DNA of 64,000 bases from Fratercula arctica. Taxonomy: Eukaryota > Chordata > Aves > Charadriiformes > Alcidae. Below the pieces are notes generated by a model. That model was not told where the DNA came from and ran no database searches. It saw only the letters and a list, made by a program, of their open reading frames with translations. Position 1 is the stretch's first letter, and each line of letters begins with the position of its first letter. The position numbers and the translations under genes were made by a program. Shown one piece after another: positions 40,278 to 52,200 of the stretch. The stretch spans positions 188,589,455 to 188,653,454 of the forward strand of contig CANTUZ010000001.1 of assembly GCA_947846985.1 (NCBI GenBank). Direction: 5' to 3'.

Positions 40278-43200
40278 TGCATATCCGATCCAAAGTCCTT
40301 TATCAGCACTGAGAGTCTTTCTATCAACCAAAAAGACCCTTATGTTTTTGCAGGGGTAATATTAACTACCCATCACACCATAAAACTAAGATTAAAATTA
40401 ACATTTTGAATCATAAATTGCACTGCTTTGGTTTTGTTTGTTAGCTATTGTTTGCATTTCTGTTTATTTTTAATACCATCATTGTATGCCAAGCTTAGTT
40501 TCTGATATGAAATTGAAGTGCTTGTCTTGTAGAATGATAAAATATTTGATTTGACTTCAATATACCTGTTTGTTTGCATAGAGAAGACTAATTTATTTGA
40601 TTAAAGAATTGTCCCATTAATGTTACATGAAATCAGCACAATTTATATAAATATTTCCCTTGCCCCAGATGGGAGGGATGTGTTTGTATTGTAACAGTTG
40701 CAAAATCTCACTCATTCTGTGCCATGTCATAGAGGCTGCTCCAAAAATGGCAGACATTTTCTGAGAAGAAGAAATACCTAAATTTTTCAGAGTTTTTCTT
40801 TCTTTCAGTGAAATGGTGCTGCTGAAGGTGACACCTTATTCAGGCATAGTTTTCTCTGAGGGAAGGCTCCTTTTTCTTCACAGTGACTTACCACTTCCTC
40901 CTCAGTTATAGATAAGGACCTTTAGCGTCTCCTTAAAGAGTGGATTAATACAGATTATTTTTCTTATGAGAATTATTCAGGAAAGATACAGAACATGAAG
41001 TTTAATTGGAGCACCTGAGAAATGCAACAGTTAATGTCACCAGTAGTGCTCATTCAGTGAGGTTTTGATCCAGATTTCACTAAGCCTAGTGTGACTATAA
41101 CTTTTATAACTGGAAAGTGTATCCACATTGCTATTCGAGTGAGTTGACAGCATGAAGCATATGACGTACTGTTTTCCAAAGGTACGAGGTGTAACAAATA
41201 TATTGGGTAGATAGATGCTAGATAATTAAAATGCCAGTGGGTGACCAATAACAACTCCATAAGAATAAGAGTTAATACAGTTCTTGAAGAAGTACAAATG
41301 TACTAACACTTCACTGCATTTCAGACCTTCAGATCATATTACCATTTTCAGGACTTCAGTTGTGAAGCAAAAGAATGTCTACTGGTGGTGAAAAACCACT
41401 GAGTACCAGGGAAAAGTAGCTGCCATTTCTTGCAGTAACGAAGAACTCAGAACTGGAAATCTTGTTTATCTTTTGTAGATAGAGATTCTGGCAAGGATGA
41501 GTATGGTCATCACTGAATAGTTACATTCTAACCCCTTTTAGTTGGTTGTAACATGGTGAAACACTTACGTAAAATTGGTTAACTATCCTTAAGTTTCTTC
41601 TTCAAGAAGCGAAGACTGGGTCTGAGGCAACCGGGAAAGCTGTGTAGAAGTATCTTTAGTGCAGTTCCCCTTGTGCTCTGCAGAGGACCTAAAGCCACAA
41701 CAAATTCCAGAATCCCTGAGTGACCTGATCCTCAGGGACCGCAGAAGCTTTGGAAGGGTTGTTACAGCAACATTGTTCCCCAAGAAAACCCAAAAAAGAA
41801 CCTGCCTTGGTTGCTTTTGTTCACAGCTACAAGTTTTGACTGAATGAGACTGCTCACTTTATAGGTGCTGAAGCACCACATGGTCACACTATTACTCTGC
41901 TCACTATTGTTCCCAGCTCGTTTCAGCATTCATGGTGTCTTTCTAGTTTCCAGAGACCTGCTTTAGACTGCTGCTCTCCTCTGTGGTATCAATCAACAAA
42001 CCAGACTGAGTTAATACATCTATCTGGGACCTTACTGTAAGAAATAAAGATAGGTCCGTTATCCATCCAACCTACTGCCTATTTACATAGCTCAATTAGA
42101 GCTCTGGCCTGTGGGCATTGAACAGCTATGCCACTGGTTCAGCCCCTGGCTTCATTCTAGCATTGCTACTTTGTTAGTATTTAGAAGTCCCCACCACAAA
42201 AGATTGCACTGGGACGGGAAAATAATGGAGTGACTTGGAAGCTAGTCTGTAATTCTGAAGACCTGGGGTTGGTTATCTCCTCTGTCATGGACTTCTGTTA
42301 CTGGGGAAGTCATTACTAGTGTTGATCAACTTGTATTGAATCAGCAGAAGTTTTGTGTTGATTATCAGCCTGGGTCTCTTGTTAAACAGCAGTCCTGTTT
42401 CTTTTTCCAAGCTTTACTGACTTGTAGGAATTAGTATAATATCAATATACTCTAATAATATAAATGAAAAAATATTTTTGTAGAAACTTTTGTGGTCTTT
42501 TGCAAAACCAAAGAGCATATAAGGACACCATACAGTATGTAGGTAATCTCCTCCTGGTATGGAGATTACTTAAACCAGTGGAACAGTTCTAATGCTTGAA
42601 TGGGTGATTTCTTGTCACTATTGAAGATTTCAAGGAAGAACTCTTGTCTGTTCACTAAGACAAATTTTCCCTTTTCCTGGTTGCATAGCATTGTGTTCCT
42701 ATTTTATCCCTGAAGGTCTTGGCAACTCACTCCCCTCAGTCTCAACCCATCCCACTCATGATTGTGAACCACATCCCCAGCTCTACACTTTTTTGTAAGC
42801 TTCCTGCATAGGAGCTTCTTCGGAAGCAGTATTGTGGCCACTCTTGTTATGTATGCACAGGAAATGCTTACCATCATCCAAGTTAATTACTATCAGAAAA
42901 ATCTTATTTGAGGCACACACACAAAATAACTCCAAGTCATTTACACTTTAGCAGATGACTGACTGAGCTACTGCTCCTTGTTACTGGACAGACACTTCAG
43001 AGCAGTTGATATGCGATAACCTGATGTAGGGAAATGTTGGATTAGCTGTACCTCTGGGTTTCCTTAAAAGCATGAGGCTTCAAGCACTCATTTGGACTGC
43101 TTATGCCTGAGGCCGTCACCAAAACTGAGCAAAAGGTTCTATACCAACCAAATCATCCTCATCTTATTAAAAGAGAGTTACTGGCATAACTGTCAATCGA

Positions 43201-46200
43201 AGATAACATCATGCCTCTGGCTGATTTGTCAGTACAAGTTTTTTGTTTGAAACTAGACGAAGTTTTAAAAGACAAAATGGCATAAAGGTGTTTGCTAGGG
43301 ACCCAATTAAAATTAAATTAATGTTTAATTATGTGCATTTTTGGAATAGAACAAATACAACCATTTTAAAGTAAAAAATGTATAGCTTCTCTAAGTGTCA
43401 AAGTTAATTAGAGTATTTTTTCTGTTACCTCTGCAGGCCATTTTTAAATTAACAACCAACAATTATCTTCTGAACCCCTCTTCCGATCCTGAGAGGAGTA
43501 TATTTAATCATCAAGTGTCAGATCCTCGTTTTGTTTCTGTTTGATAAATTTCCTACTTATTAATTCCGTTTCATATTTACAGCACGTAATTCTGAAACAA
43601 GAAAGCCCAATGAAACCTTTCAAATTGAGTATAAAACAAACCATGGCATGGACCACACCATCGACCTGAATATGAAGCAGGAGTTTAATGTCTTAATAGG
43701 AAACAGGATGTTCTTTATGATGTTTAATTTATACAAGCAGCACTTTTAGCAAGTGTGTAGCATAGTCCAAACCTTAGACAGAGAATTCATCCAAAAGAGC
43801 AAATCCTTTGTATGTCAAACACTAATATAACTGTGACTCTGACCTGTTCCCACCATGTAATCTCTTGTACTACCAGGTATACTTTTAGGTATCTTGCCTA
43901 CTTGAATTGTTTATTTTATGAAAGGATCATAGGATAACAATGCCTGTGAATAGATCTGGAGACTAGAGAGGCATCTCTAATCCCTGTTCAACACCATACA
44001 ACATTTGAAAATTCCTGTAAGGAAAAGTGTCCATATGGTGATTCCATGCTGTGTGAGGCTAAATAAATTGGACAAAAATGAGATTTATTACCTTAAAGGA
44101 ATTTTACAACAAAATTTGCCTTATTCTAACTCTTCTTGCCTATAATCAGAGTACCACAGTAATTTAATTCAAAATAATACAACAGATAACCTCTAGTCTT
44201 TGAAATGAGAAAGTATAACTTCTGAAAAAATAACTTTTTTTTTCAGTTTTCTATCACAAAGAAACTGTATATCATATAAAGATTCCCACAGAACAATGAA
44301 ATTACAGCATAACAATTTAAGTGGAAAATACCATTTAATAGTGCATGAAGAAACACAAATAATTTAATTTTATCTCATCCTTAAAGTGAGAGTGGTTTCT
44401 TCAAGGGCCAAAACCAAAGCAAATTGAATCCAATGTGAGATTAGTCAATGCGTTCAATGGTTCTTGGGTTTAACTCTTTTGAGAACATCCAGGGTTTTCT
44501 CCTCTATGGTAATATTGGTAGAAAAATATTACTGCTTCTCTCAGCAGCTAGAACAAAGAACCAAGTGAAATAATAGACACTTGACCTAACACTTATTTTC
44601 AAATAGCATTCATCCTCGTGCAACGTACCCAGAGCTTGCAATGTTACAAATCACAGTTCAGACTGCAGTACAAATTTGGAAAGTGTAAAATATTAAAATT
44701 CAGAATGACCATTACTTAAGAAGACATTTCCCTGCTTAAGAAGACGTTTGCTTAAACTACAGTGATTTTATTATTCTCTCTGTGCAGCACTACTCTTTCC
44801 ATCATTTATGTATGATAGTTGCATAGATGTTATACTTACAAAGGTAACAATAAATAAAGGACAGTCCCTAAACCACAGAAATCTTACAGTTTCTCAGACA
44901 AAAATGTACAGTGAGATGCGTATTGCTGAATAATGGAACTCTTTTTCATATTTAATACTAGCTTGGTTTCAGTGGGATCAGTATGAGACTTTTTTTATCA
45001 CAAATAAAAGACTCAATTACTTGTGTAAAAGGAGTAGAAAGGAAATGAAGAAACAAAAGATATAGTTTTACGTGAGTGGTTTTATTTATGCTGTTATATC
45101 TCATTTCAATTAATTACTTATGGCTAAATGGAAGGTGAGAATCCATTTTCCTAATTTTGTTTGAAATTTTTATCATGGTTTCCCTCAGACCTCAGTCTGA
45201 GGAACCATGGTTTCCCTCAGACTGTAGCAGTGCTAACAGGATGTGTTTCTATTCATCTTCCCCTAATAACTTTTGAATCTGGGAGTTTATTCCGTCAAAT
45301 CTGCCAAGGAAGGTTTCGAAAGGGTGGGATGATTTCAGAGATGACCACATTTCCATCAGTTCTATAAATAAGTAAGGGTTGAATGCCTGTTTAAGTGCCA
45401 CAGCATTTAAGGCTACATCATGAGTTCAATCCCAAAGTGGTATCCACTTTGCAGGGAAACCCTATAAATGATCCAGCTTTGGAGCTGGGAAAAATTCCAT
45501 TGGAACTCATCCCTCCTTGACCATCCAAGTCAGTTCATCATAAATCATACAGAGTGGAATTTATCACCTACCTGTAAATGTCTACAGTGTAGACGTATAT
45601 CTGAGCTAGTCATGCTTTTTATAGTCAGTAGGGAGTAAAAGGCACTGCAAGGGCACAATTCCTCCGACCTGCTTTAGACATCTATTTTAAGATGAGATAA
45701 ATCATGCCCTAGAAATGCCAACTTCTCTCCATTGACTGCAAAGGCAGTCTAAGGCAACTTACTCAAATATAGATGGTTGTTTAAATCCCAGTCAAAATGC
45801 ATGGGAAATCAAGGTACTTATTTCTCAGCTGCTTAATACAATTTTAACTCTGAAAATGTTTCACATGCTCACGTCTCATGTGAAAAAAAAATGCGACGTT
45901 TTCGAATTCACTGAAGTTTTTGAAAAAAGCTGAGTCAATTGTGTAATTCTTACCTGGGAACAAGTACATTATCTTTCCGTTATCTGTTTAGATATTTGTT
46001 ATATGTGTGCATGTGCACACATGTGGACAGTGCACAGTTTTCTAGGCCTTTTACTGCCTTGTGCTTTGGTTGTGTGACCGTGTCATGGAGAATCTCAGCC
46101 TGGGGTATGTGCCAGGTAATGGAGCTAAAGTGAGGGGCTAAAGACTACAGCTGGAACTTGCAGGCAGGAGTTATTGCCTTCAACTAATACTCTGTAAAGC

Positions 46201-47461
46201 CTGAAACCTTGCTAGGAGACTAGTCTTCCCTAATAGCAGTGAAATTCTCTGGCAATGAGTCCTCTCCTTTACGGGCTCAATAGTGGTGGATGAGTCTAAC
46301 CCGAGATTAAAGGATCTGTGACCTACTGCCTGTAGTCAGTCAGGCCACGGAAAGAGGAGACACTCTGGCTCTGCATTGCAAGTATGGGAGCTGCAGCTCT
46401 CACTTCAGGGAAATGTGAGGGATTTCTCAATCTCAGTGCATAGAAATGAACTTTCAAATCCACAAAGACTGCAAGTGTGTACATAATTATGTGTAATATC
46501 TATGCACTATATACAAATGTATAGTTCCATTCCATTTTCCATATATATCTACCTAGGTATAGCAAGTGCATAGTTGTGACATGTATTATAGTAATATTAG
46601 CCAAAATCAGACTAGGGAAATAATCTAGTAGTCAGTACTCTTTTTTCCAAAAGCAGTATAAAAAAATTAATCTAATATACTCCCCTTCCTAATAATTTCA
46701 GTGTTTGATCTTCTCTTGTTGCTGCTTGACTGCATGAATTCCCAAAAAGAAATAATGTAATATCTGAAGCAATCTTTTTTTTTTTTTTTCTGTGTGCTCT
46801 CTTAGTCTGTAAACTCTAACACACTGAAAGAATGGAATTGATTGGACCTGGAAACCTACAATAATAAGCTTATAAGAAATGCATGTATAAAATTATGTTT
46901 GCAATTTAAGAGCTTCTGCAATTCTGAATTGATTCTCAATTCACATTTCTTGATCCTCACCTCAGCTTTTCTTTTGCCCCACTTACCTTTTCATCCCTGT
47001 TTTATTAACTTTACACTGTTTCCCTTCACATTTCATTCTGTTTGGCTTCTCCTGGAATATATGGAGATAATTTTTCCAAGGATTACAGGCTTCAATCCTC
47101 AAACTCTGAAGTGCTGTGATGTGGCTGCTATCATTCTCTTCTGTTCTTACTCCTGTCTTGTTCATTTACATTAAAAGGAACATACATTATTTTGGGTTCT
47201 GCCTTCTATTGTTGAATGAATGAATCTTTTTTTTTTGTGTGGTCCCTTAGCCACTGAAGTAATAAGTAAAACTGATAATACTAATAATAATAAGGACACA
47301 AACTTCAAAGAGGAAGCTGGAAGCTCTTGCTTTTGAGCAAAATAAAAGTTGTTGAAAGGATTTTAAGTACTATGCCTGAGCAATGTGTTTTTTCACTGAC
47401 ATTTGTCTTTATGCATGTGGAACTCCATGCTTGACAATTAATTATATGGTCTGGTCACTCT
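40278..47461. other. Transposon-poor unique DNA
   Basis: About 7.2 kb with no recognisable gene or mobile element. It includes a 61-codon open segment with an acceptor-like upstream sequence at 43564-43749 (unidentified), a short tandem duplication of 'cttaagaagac' at 44714-44750, and the compound duplication at 45174-45223. Confidence 0.5.
45174..45223. repeat. Compound direct plus inverted duplication
   Basis: The 17-mer 'catggtttccctcagac' occurs at 45174-45190 and again at 45206-45222. Between them, 45194-45209 ('agtctgaggaaccatg') is the reverse complement of the same sequence with two bases missing. The result is two overlapping hairpins sharing a central arm. This arrangement is the expected product of intrastrand template switching during replication. 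Confidence 0.8.
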
Positions 47462-47503
47462 TCTAGTTCCAACCTCCCCTGTCATGGGCAGGGACACTTC
47501 CCA

Positions 47504-48110
47504 CTAGACCAGGTTACTCAAAGCCCCATCCAGCCTGGCCTTGAACATTTCCAGGGATGGGGCATCCACAGCCTCCCTGGGCAACCTGTACCAGTGTCTC
47601 ACCACCCTCACAGTAAAGAATTTCTTCCTGAGAGCTAATCTAAATCTACCTTCTTTCAGTTTAAAACCATTACCCCTTGTCCTCCTGATAAAGAGGCCCT
47701 CCCAACCTTTCCTATAGGCCCCCTTTAGGTACTGGAAGGCCACTATAAGGTCTCCCTGGAGCCTTCTCTTTTCCAGGCTGAACAACCCCAACTCTCTCAA
47801 CCTGTCCTCACAGGAGAGGTGCTCCAGCCCTCTGACAACCTTTGTGGCCCTCCTCTGGACCTGTTCCAATAAGTCCATGTACTTCTTGCGCTGAGGACTC
47901 CAAAGCTGGATGCAGTACTCCAGGTGGGGTCTCACCAGAGTGGAGTAGAGGGGTAGAATTACCTCCCTTGATGTGCTGGTGATGCTTCTTTTGATGCAGC
48001 CCAAGATACAGTTGGCTTTCTAGGCTACAAGTGCACATTGCTGGGTCATGTTGAGCTTCTCATCAACATACAACCCCAAGTCCTTCTCCTCAGGTCTGTT
48101 CTCAATCTAT
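47504..48110 (-). pseudogene. CR1 ORF2 C-terminal segment
   Basis: Codes the conserved region after the reverse transcriptase. From 48004 downward an uninterrupted 166-codon frame includes [55 protein letters not shown] and [16 protein letters not shown], ending at the native ORF2 stop region near 47504. Upstream, a TAG at 48020-48022 replaces a Gln codon in the 'CAL-A-QKA' block. A short in-frame deletion removes about four residues before RTRGNG. The C-terminal function in CR1 is not well defined; it is thought to help RNA recognition. The preserved frame probably reflects moderate age rather than selection. Confidence 0.9.
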
Positions 48111-49184
48111 CTGTGCCCAGCCCGTATTTGTGCTTGATCGTTGAATATTAACCAACTTTCTTGTGCCTCTCTTTCCTCCAGGGCTTTATCCCATGATACT
48201 CTACCAAGCAGATACTTGAAGAGGCCAAAGTCCGCTCTCCTGAAGTCCAGGGTAGTGAGCTTGTTGTGCGCTCTCGTCCCTGCCCTAGGGATCTGGAACT
48301 CCACCATTTCATGGTTGCTGCAGCCAAGGCCAGTCTTGAACTTTACATTTCCCACCAGCCTCTCCTTGTTGGTGAGAACAAGGTCCAGTAGTACCACTCC
48401 TCATTGGCTTCTCTTTCACTTGGAGAAAGAAGTTATCATCGGTGCATTCCAACAACCTCCTGGATTGCTTCTGCCCTGCTGTGTTGTCCCTACAACAGAT
48501 AGCAGGGTGTTTGAAGTCTCCCATGAGAACCAGGGCTTGTGAATGTGAAGCTGCTCCTATCTGTCTATAGAGGGCCTCATCTGCTTGATCTTCCTGGTTG
48601 GGTGCCCTGTTGCAGAGCCCCACTGTGATGTCACCAATCTCTGTCCTCCCTTTATTCCTGACCCATGAGGTCTCAGTCAGCTCTTCATCCATCCTCAGGC
48701 AGAGCTCCATGCATTATGGCTGATCATTGACATAGAGGGCAACACCCCCTCCTCGTCTCCCATGCCTGTCCTTCCTGAAGACCTTGTATCCTTCCACTCC
48801 AACACTCCAGTCATAGTAGCCATGCCACCACATCTCCGTGAAGCCAATAAGATCACAGCCCTGCAGGCATGAACATATCTCTAAGTCCTCTTGCTTATTC
48901 CCCATGCTACATGTGTCTGCATAGAGGCCTTTATATTGGGTCCCTGATGAAGCTGACTTACTGCCTGGAATTCCTTTGTGCTGCACTACAGGTACTCTCT
49001 GACTGACCTGTGATCCTTTTCCAGGCACTGGCATCAGACTGGTAGGAGCAGGATGGATTGAGTTTCCCCTCCCCCAACAACTTGAGTTTAAAGCCCTCTT
49101 CACCAGCTCGGCAAGCCTCTGACCTCTTGCCCTTCTTTGACAGATGGACCCCATCAGCCCCCCCCAGTAGACCAGGTTTCTCAA
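48107..49184 (-). pseudogene. CR1 ORF2 endonuclease segment, broken
   Basis: Encodes the apurinic/apyrimidinic-endonuclease-like domain that nicks target DNA in CR1 retrotransposition. Residues recognisable on the minus strand include the LYADTCSMGNKQEDLE start, the TEMWWHGYYDWS block, and RGGGVALYVND. A TAA stop (48714-48716) then interrupts the frame, which resumes as MELCLRMDEELTE. The catalytic GDFN motif reads GDFK, and the SDH motif reads SNH. A frameshift lies near 48400, between the LLECTDDNFFLQV frame and the LDLVLTNKERLVGNV frame. With two catalytic motifs changed, a stop and a frameshift, this cannot be an active nuclease. The segment ends with ESWLIFND, where the deletion junction follows. 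No host gene is implied. Confidence 0.9.
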
Positions 49185-49290
49185 AGTGAATCCCTTGGTC
49201 TAAGTAGTTGGACCCCTGGCTGTGGCATCAGTCTTGTAACCATATGTTGATTTGCCAAATTTGACAGGCCCTTTCAACCCCTTCCCTTTG

Positions 49291-52200
49291 ACTGGGAGGA
49301 TTGATGAAAAAAAATAAATGAGTGATTAAACCATGTCACTTGTTATCCACACAGCTTGCTTCCCCCATTAATTTTAAACTAAAAATACTTTTGTCAAGGT
49401 TTTTTTGTGGGAAGAGAGGAGAAGGAAAAGAAACAGTACAAAAATTTCAAGATTAAAATAAGTTTTTTAAACAATGCTTAGATATTTTATTTACTGTAAT
49501 AGGCAGGAAACAGCCTGTTCACGACAGGGAGCTGACTCTTTTACACATAAACACAGCTTCTTTGACTACTTTGCTGTACTTCAGGAACAAATGAAATGAT
49601 GAATACAGTTTCTATTAGGCAAAAACCCCAGGAAATTGGTAGTTACAGATTCTAGCAACTAGGCTGATGGAGTGTTAATGATTAGTTACTTTTTACTGTG
49701 TATTACTCTGATAAAAAACATTTTATCCAGGATTAGTGGCTAAGGTAAACACCTGTCTTTTTTTCTTCTTAAAGTGTTATTGAAATTATAAAACCAAACT
49801 CCAGAAGAACTGCAAATTTAGTGGTTTTTTGCTGTTGTAATTATATGTTGTATTTCTCTAGCAAATGCTTGTAGATAATTGCTGCATTTGTACTTTTACA
49901 GGTGGGCTGAAAATGAAATATAGAGTACTATTGCTGAAGAAGGTATAACAAAAGATATGAGCAATAAATTACTGTGTTTGCCTCAAGCATATGAAAGGCA
50001 ATGCTTTTTCCAGTTGCTTTGTTCATTCAGCAGTTTTCCTGTGGACAAAAGACATTTTTACACAGTCAAAAAGAATAGTCATCGATCTGTTAGACAAAGA
50101 CTCTGTGGTTATGTGCTATTATGACCCTTATATCCCATAGAATGGAAGTGTTCCTCTCATGTAGGAAAAAGAAAAGGTTTTCTTATTTTCTTATTTATTT
50201 TTGCACATTGTATGTTGTAGTTTTTGAATCTCCAGTTCAGTGCCAGATTCCTGATTGGGGAATGAGGAATGGCTTGCCATTTCTGCAGCTCCAACTTGCT
50301 TCCTCAGCAAGTTCTCAAGCATCCACCAGGAGAATCGTATTACCAGAGGTCACTGAAGAGGCTGCTCCTGACAGTATGTATTATAATGGAGAGTCATCAT
50401 TGTTGCAGCCGTAATTTTTATTAACATTACTCACAACCTGTAAATGCCAAGAGTAATTCAGGCTCAAAGCCTTTTCTCACTCTCCTCCCTACAACTACTT
50501 CCCTCATTTTCCTGCCAGCTTGCTTATCTCCAGGGTTTCTTTGAAATACTGACCTGCTAAATTAGAACAGCAAACACAAGTAGATTTATTTAACTTTGAA
50601 AGCCTTGTTGGCAGAGTCTTTTCTCTTTGTTGTGAAGTAACTTCTGCATTGGAAGAGCATCTTAATTTGGTATTATTCTGTTCATTCATTTTTATCGCAA
50701 GCACAGCTTGCTTTCCCATAAACTCCAGAGCTTTATTTCATTAATTGTCAATGTGATTACTTACTCTACAGTGTAATGAACATTATCTGCAGTGTTTGGT
50801 GTGCTTTTCTGCCTGGTACTCAAAATGTATTACTGTAACCATTGAAAAAATAATGTTTTGTATATTAGTATTTTCTTCTAAGTTGCATGAAAAGGTCTTG
50901 CTTTGCTAAGTGTTATTTACACTGGTCAGGAATGGCAAGGGGAGGACTCTTACCTTAAAGAAGTATTCCTCAGGCACTTTGCTCATTGGCAGCAGCCAGT
51001 TCTGGCACCCTACTCCCAGTTCGTCACTGTTTGAGACTTCCAGTTGTCACTGGGCACATCTATGTGGGTGCACCGGCTGCACTTCCCCTCCAGGGCAGCT
51101 CTGTCCTTATGGGAAGCCGGGGCAGAAGGCATCATGACAGGGTGGAGCAGAGGACAAGCACAAGGCACTGTATGCACTATGAATTTACTGCAGAAAATTT
51201 GGGATCAGTTGGGAAGATATCTAGGTGCACTAATGTGGACCTGTGGCACAAACAATAGACTGACACCTCTCTCAGGACTTCAGTAGCTTCAGTGGTACCG
51301 CGAGAATGCGTGACTGAGCTGGCTTGTTTCTGGCAGATCAGTGCATGGGTAAGAACAAACATATATGTCTCTGCATCTGCCTCTATAGAAATACCCGAAG
51401 ACATCAGTGGACTTTAAATCAATGTTAGATTTAAGCTAAAGACAGCAAAGTGTTCAGGTTTCGTGGGCACTCAATGCCCCTCACCAATGGTGAAACACCA
51501 AATCCTAGTTAAATGGAAAGCGTAAATAGTTAATCCAAGCATAATATAAAAGGTGCTCTCAAATAGACCTCAAAGTATCTTTTGTTGTTAACCTCTTACA
51601 CTTACATGGCAATATGGGAATTTCAGTATTTTCTTTTCATAATAGCAAATTCGCACTCAATAAGGCCAAGCACATCTACACCAGACAACCAAAATCATCC
51701 TTGAGATAAAAGAAGACTGCTAGATTCAATTCTAATAGCTAGTTGCTAACTGAAAGCTTCCACTATGAATGATTTTTATTGTAAAATGAAGGATTTTTTC
51801 CTAATTCTTTTGCCGCAGCTGCTACTGCTACAGACACTTCACATGTCCTGTTTTTGGACACAAATGATTCCACCCTTCATGATGGCACAACTTCAGTCTT
51901 CATCAGCTTCTGATGATGGGTTTTATAAATTAAAAATTACAACGTAACGTAACTTTTGACCAGAAGGGATTGTACTAATTAAAGCCTGATAATTTGATGG
52001 CATTATAGCATTAAATTTCCTATGGCACAAAAATATTTATTGAGGGCATAAAAAGCAAGGATAAACACTCACCCTTTTTGTCATTATTATTTAACTACTC
52101 TAGTCACTGAACCTGTCTGGTTCCATTTCTGTAAATACTACACTATTTGACCTACCTTGACCAATACGTTTTACAAGCTGGAGTCATCCATTAAACTTGT

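Larger units (their letters stand above)
47462..49290 (-). mobile_element. CR1 LINE lacking the reverse transcriptase
   Basis: Minus-strand CR1 of about 1.83 kb. From its 5' side (49290) it holds the end of the region preceding ORF2 and the ORF2 endonuclease (49184 to about 48145). It then jumps at about 48138-48143 to the sequence just downstream of the reverse transcriptase, and runs through the C-terminal ORF2 region to the 3' UTR. About half of ORF2, including all RT catalytic motifs, is gone. The 3' edge stops at 'tctagttccaacc' and lacks the last tens of bases and the octamer tail found in other copies, which is unusual for an element that inserts by 3' priming. Orientation is opposite to the 58.7 kb CR1. 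Confidence 0.93.

Noticed and set aside
48141..48542. 133-codon open frame antisense to CR1
   Set aside because: A shadow of the CR1 endonuclease coding strand; the recognisable protein is on the minus strand.
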